The notes beneath the pieces were generated by a model. The model saw nothing but the letters and a program-made list of their open reading frames with translations. It made no database searches and had not been told where the DNA came from. Both the position numbers and the translations under genes were made by a program. This document shows positions 5,800-8,183 of a stretch of DNA of 8,183 nt, piece by piece (within the stretch, counting starts at the first letter, position 1; every line of letters begins with the position of its first letter). Source of the DNA: Verrucomicrobiota bacterium (lineage in GTDB: Bacteria > Verrucomicrobiota > Verrucomicrobiia > Limisphaerales > UBA11320); contig VHDG01000145.1 of NCBI GenBank assembly GCA_016871475.1, positions 1-8,183 on the forward strand, in the 5' to 3' direction.

Positions 5800-7187
5800 T
5801 GGCTGAACTTCCACGATTGAGCGGCGCTCCGTGCATCATCCCTGACTCGATGATTGGCCACTCCCACCACCAGGGCGGGAGTTCCGTCAGCTTCTGTCCA
5901 GGCGGCGATGCAAGTCCCATCATCCGGCAACGCTGGAAGCTCTCCCCGAACCGGAGCAAAGCCACCCCGCCCATCGTTGAGCCTTACTGTAACTGGCTGG
6001 CCTGCCCCGCCAGCGACCGCGAGATCATCGTGACCATCGTCATTGAAATCCCACGCGCAGACTCCCGGTCCCAGTTGACTGAGTTTGCGGGGCAGCAAGG
6101 GCTGGGCAGCAAAGTCGTTGTGTGGTGTTTGAAGGTGAGAAACGGCCAGGGACGAAGTGAGGGGCTCGAACCAGGATACAGGGGTGGGTGTTTGAGCGAT
6201 TTGAGGCGATCCGGTGGAAGCGAAAGTTTCGTCTATCTCATAGGCTTGTCCGGGCACGACGTTGGTGAGCACAGACTTTGCACCGCTCCTCCATCGCACC
6301 TCGATGGTCAGGTCCTTCGGGCTTGAACCGACTGCGAAGGAACGCATCGGTTCGCTCCCGCTCAGGTAATAACCGCCTGCCAGGATCTCCTGCTCCTGAA
6401 CGGGGACTGCGCCTCCCAACACCCGGATCCGTGCACCGATTCCCTGTGTGTTGGGGGTCTTCCCCTTTAATCGCACGGCCACCCGGGGCGCAGTACTGTC
6501 GTTTCGATAGATCAACGGGGCGGAGTTGACAGCGTTCATGACAACATCCATGTCGCCATCATGGTCAAAGTCGATGAGCGCCATACCGTGGGCGATGGCT
6601 CTCGAGTTAAATGCCCAGGCATCGCTCACTTCCTCGAATCGCATCTGTCCCTTGTTCCGGAAAGCCCGCTTGGGACTGTTCAGGGGCGGGTAGTCACCCA
6701 GGTTGGCCTGGGCATTCGGTTGCTGCGCCTTCAGCCGGGCATTGGCCTCACTCACGTCGCGAGAGTTCACATCATGAAGATGCCCATTCGAGACCAGGAG
6801 ATCCTCATAACCATCGAGATCCACGTCCAGAAACACAGGCGTCCAGGACCAGTCGGACGCCGCAACCCCCGCGAAAAAACCGAGCTCGGCGTAGGTCCCG
6901 TCCCCTCGATTCTGATACAGGCAGTTTCTGGCCATCTCCTCCCGTGTCTCATGACGTCCAGGAATGCGACTCAACGGCTGGGTCGGACTCGACTGCCGTA
7001 AATGCCAGCTATGATCCAGACTCAACATCTCGACCGTAATGAAGTCGAGATGGCCGTCGCGATCCAGATCTGCAAAGTCCACTCCCATGGAGGCGTAGCT
7101 CATGTTTCTCAGAGCATCCCGTGGAATAAGTTGGAAGCGACCCTTGCCTTGATTGATCCAAAAGCGATCGTGCGTTTGGAAGTCATT

Positions 7188-7190
7188 TCA
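7188..7190 (-). other. In-frame TGA at an expected Cys position
   Basis: The minus-strand reading is DIYV-TGA-NDFQTHDRFWINQGKG, in one frame on both sides (8168 and 7103 differ by 355 codons). Family members and the internal repeats of this same protein favour Cys here (TGC AAC in two of them), although Ser is also seen in the family. It is best read as a single-base nonsense change. An imperfect hairpin with TCCAAA/TTTGGA arms starts 8 nt after the TGA (7180-7157). Confidence 0.85.
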
Positions 7191-8132
7191 GACATAGATG
7201 TCGGGGAGCCCATCGCCGTTGGTATCACGGATCTGGACGGCGAGACCAAAGTCGGGCTGAACCAGGTAGGGCTTCCCGTCCTCATCCAGGAACGACTCAC
7301 CCCAGTTTGCCGCAGTGAATCGCCCGGAGCCGTCGTTCCAATAAACTGCGTCCGGCTCACCGAACTCCACCATCAAGCCATCGATGATCTTGATCTTGGC
7401 AGCGTACCTTCCTGTCACGACTGGCTTGCCGTTCACCATGCGTGTGGAGACCTGCCCTCCATCCCGCAGCACCGACAGAGTTCCGAAGTTGCACAGATAC
7501 AGATCCAAATCTCCGTCCCCATCCAGGTCGCCCATGGCCATCGAAGTGGAGCCCGTGCGACCCACGAGCCCGGACGGAGCCGTGGTATCCGTGAACTGGC
7601 CGTCTGCCTCCTGCAACAAGAGTGCATTGGGTCCTCCGAACGAGCTGACGAACAGGTCCAGGCGTCCATCGCCATTGAGGTCTGCGAATGCAGCGCCGGC
7701 GGAGATCTGGTTTGTGACGGCAGTTCCGGTCAGCGCGGTGACATTGGCAAAGCTCCCGGCCCCGGTGGCACGGAACAAAGCCGAAGGGCCGTCCTTGTTG
7801 CAAAAGAAGAGGTCGCACCAGCCATCTCCATTGAAATCTCCTGCAGCGACGCCACACCCGTTCATGGAGTTCTGGAACTTTCGAACCCGGCTGTCAGAAA
7901 GATGATTTGTGAAATCGATGCCGAGTTGATGAGCCGGAAGGAGGGTGAAGCCGGGTTTACCGGAGCCATTCGGAGGCAGGAGAGGGATAGCGCGGTAACC
8001 CGCTGAGTGGGCCGGAGGCTTGATGGTGAGGACCGCGAGCAGCAAGTTGCAGATCAGAAAGGTGGCAGGGGCCAAACCCTGCGGGGACGAAACCGGGCTC
8101 AACAGCCGCACATGACTGCTGGACTGGAGCAT
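7188..8132 (-). pseudogene. N-terminal fragment: signal peptide and first four calcium loops
   Basis: The 314 residues before the first TGA. The start is taken at ATG 8132; the longer open frame begins only with TTG at 8168. The hydrophobic core LAPATFLICNLLLAVLTI (about residues 20-37) acts as a signal peptide or anchor. Calcium-binding loops follow at about residues 99 (DFNGDGWCD), 151 (DLNGDGRLD), 202 (DLDGDGDLD) and 303 (DTNGDGLPD). Two of these are followed by Cys-Asn at the same offset (FFCN, YLCN), encoded TGC AAC. That bears on the identity of the residue lost at the TGA. Confidence 0.85.
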
Positions 8133-8183
8133 TTTCTTAGGTGCGGCAAAGCCATGGCTGAGCTGCAAGTCGCATGCTAAATC

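Larger units (their letters stand above)
5586..7103 (-). pseudogene. Middle fragment: first ASPIC/UnbV-like segment and start of second propeller
   Basis: Reading resumes in the same frame after the TGA; the ATG at 7103 is an internal methionine of the original protein (about residue 344). Calcium loops DLDRDGHLD, DVDLDGYED and DFDHDGDMD lead into an ASPIC/UnbV-like segment at about 6482-6234, with the typical GIGARIRV, GGYYLSGSEP and LTIEVRW pieces. A linker and DFNDDGHDD (start of the second propeller) follow. True homology ends at about 5797, around WKFSQG. The rest of this frame, to 5586, is out-of-frame Arg/Ser-rich sequence after the frameshift. Confidence 0.85.
4454..8132 (-). pseudogene. 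Broken FG-GAP/VCBS and ASPIC/UnbV repeat protein (CRTAC1-like), whole locus
   Basis: The three minus-strand open stretches join into one gene of about 1226 codons (3679 nt, one base over a multiple of three). The ATG at 8132 starts a protein with a hydrophobic export signal (about residues 22-38), then two beta-propeller-like halves built from VCBS/FG-GAP repeats, each closed by an ASPIC/UnbV-like segment. Thirteen calcium-loop motifs of the DxDxDG type are visible. Such proteins are abundant in Verrucomicrobiota, Planctomycetota and Acidobacteriota, are exported, and their ligand is mostly unknown. The gene carries two in-frame TGA codons and one frameshift, yet the protein sequence between them is well preserved. 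Loss was therefore recent, or the lesions are sequence errors. The stop (4454-4456) lies 4 bp from that of the oxidoreductase gene. Confidence 0.88.

Noticed and set aside
5627..7190. Reassigned genetic code in which TGA encodes Trp
   Set aside because: TGA ends the 377-637 and 2002-2445 genes, TGG is used freely for Trp, the first TGA sits at a Cys/Ser-like position, and a frameshift would remain.
7002..8006. Long plus-strand open frame (334 codons) opposite the FG-GAP gene
   Set aside because: It is antisense to clear calcium-loop repeats; its Asp/Ile/Gln-rich pattern mirrors the GAT/GAC-rich codons of the real gene.

Overview
The window looks like chromosomal DNA from an environmental bacterium, most likely a Verrucomicrobiota lineage (Pedosphaera/Limisphaerales-like). 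This rests on a Tat-exported Gfo/Idh/MocA oxidoreductase, a giant FG-GAP/VCBS plus ASPIC/UnbV protein, and many short mosaic interspersed repeats. It is an inference from gene content; no rRNA or other marker is present.

Region 1 (1-3130) resembles a run of integron gene cassettes without a visible integrase (a CALIN-like array). Four small plus-strand genes of unknown function (377-637, 1019-1522, 2002-2445, 2474-3020/3130) are separated by imperfect palindromes. These have attC-type ends: RYYYAAC on the left and GTTRRRY on the right (651-711, 1517-1614, 2359-2459, plus a lone right end at 349-355). Three of the four proteins have N-terminal or multiple membrane segments. The spaces between cassettes hold mobile debris: a possible IS110 transposase N-terminus (779-862), a 12-bp inverted-repeat element (846-973), a region with a perfect 32-bp direct repeat (1804-1835 and 1915-1946), and a 192-bp insert flanked by 13-bp direct repeats that has overwritten the C-terminus of the last cassette gene (2789-3006).

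Region 2 (3148-4449) is an intact 433-residue Gfo/Idh/MocA-family oxidoreductase with a Tat signal, on the plus strand.

Region 3 (4454-8132, minus strand) is a single gene of about 1226 codons for an exported double beta-propeller protein with 13 DxDxDG-type calcium loops and two ASPIC/UnbV-like segments. It is broken by two in-frame TGA codons (7188-7190 and 5627-5629) and a net +1 frameshift near 5794-5799. It is most simply a young pseudogene or a set of sequence errors. The first TGA, however, sits where a Cys is expected. It converges on the oxidoreductase gene with only 4 bp between the two stop codons.

No tRNA, rRNA, CRISPR array or confident promoter or terminator was seen.
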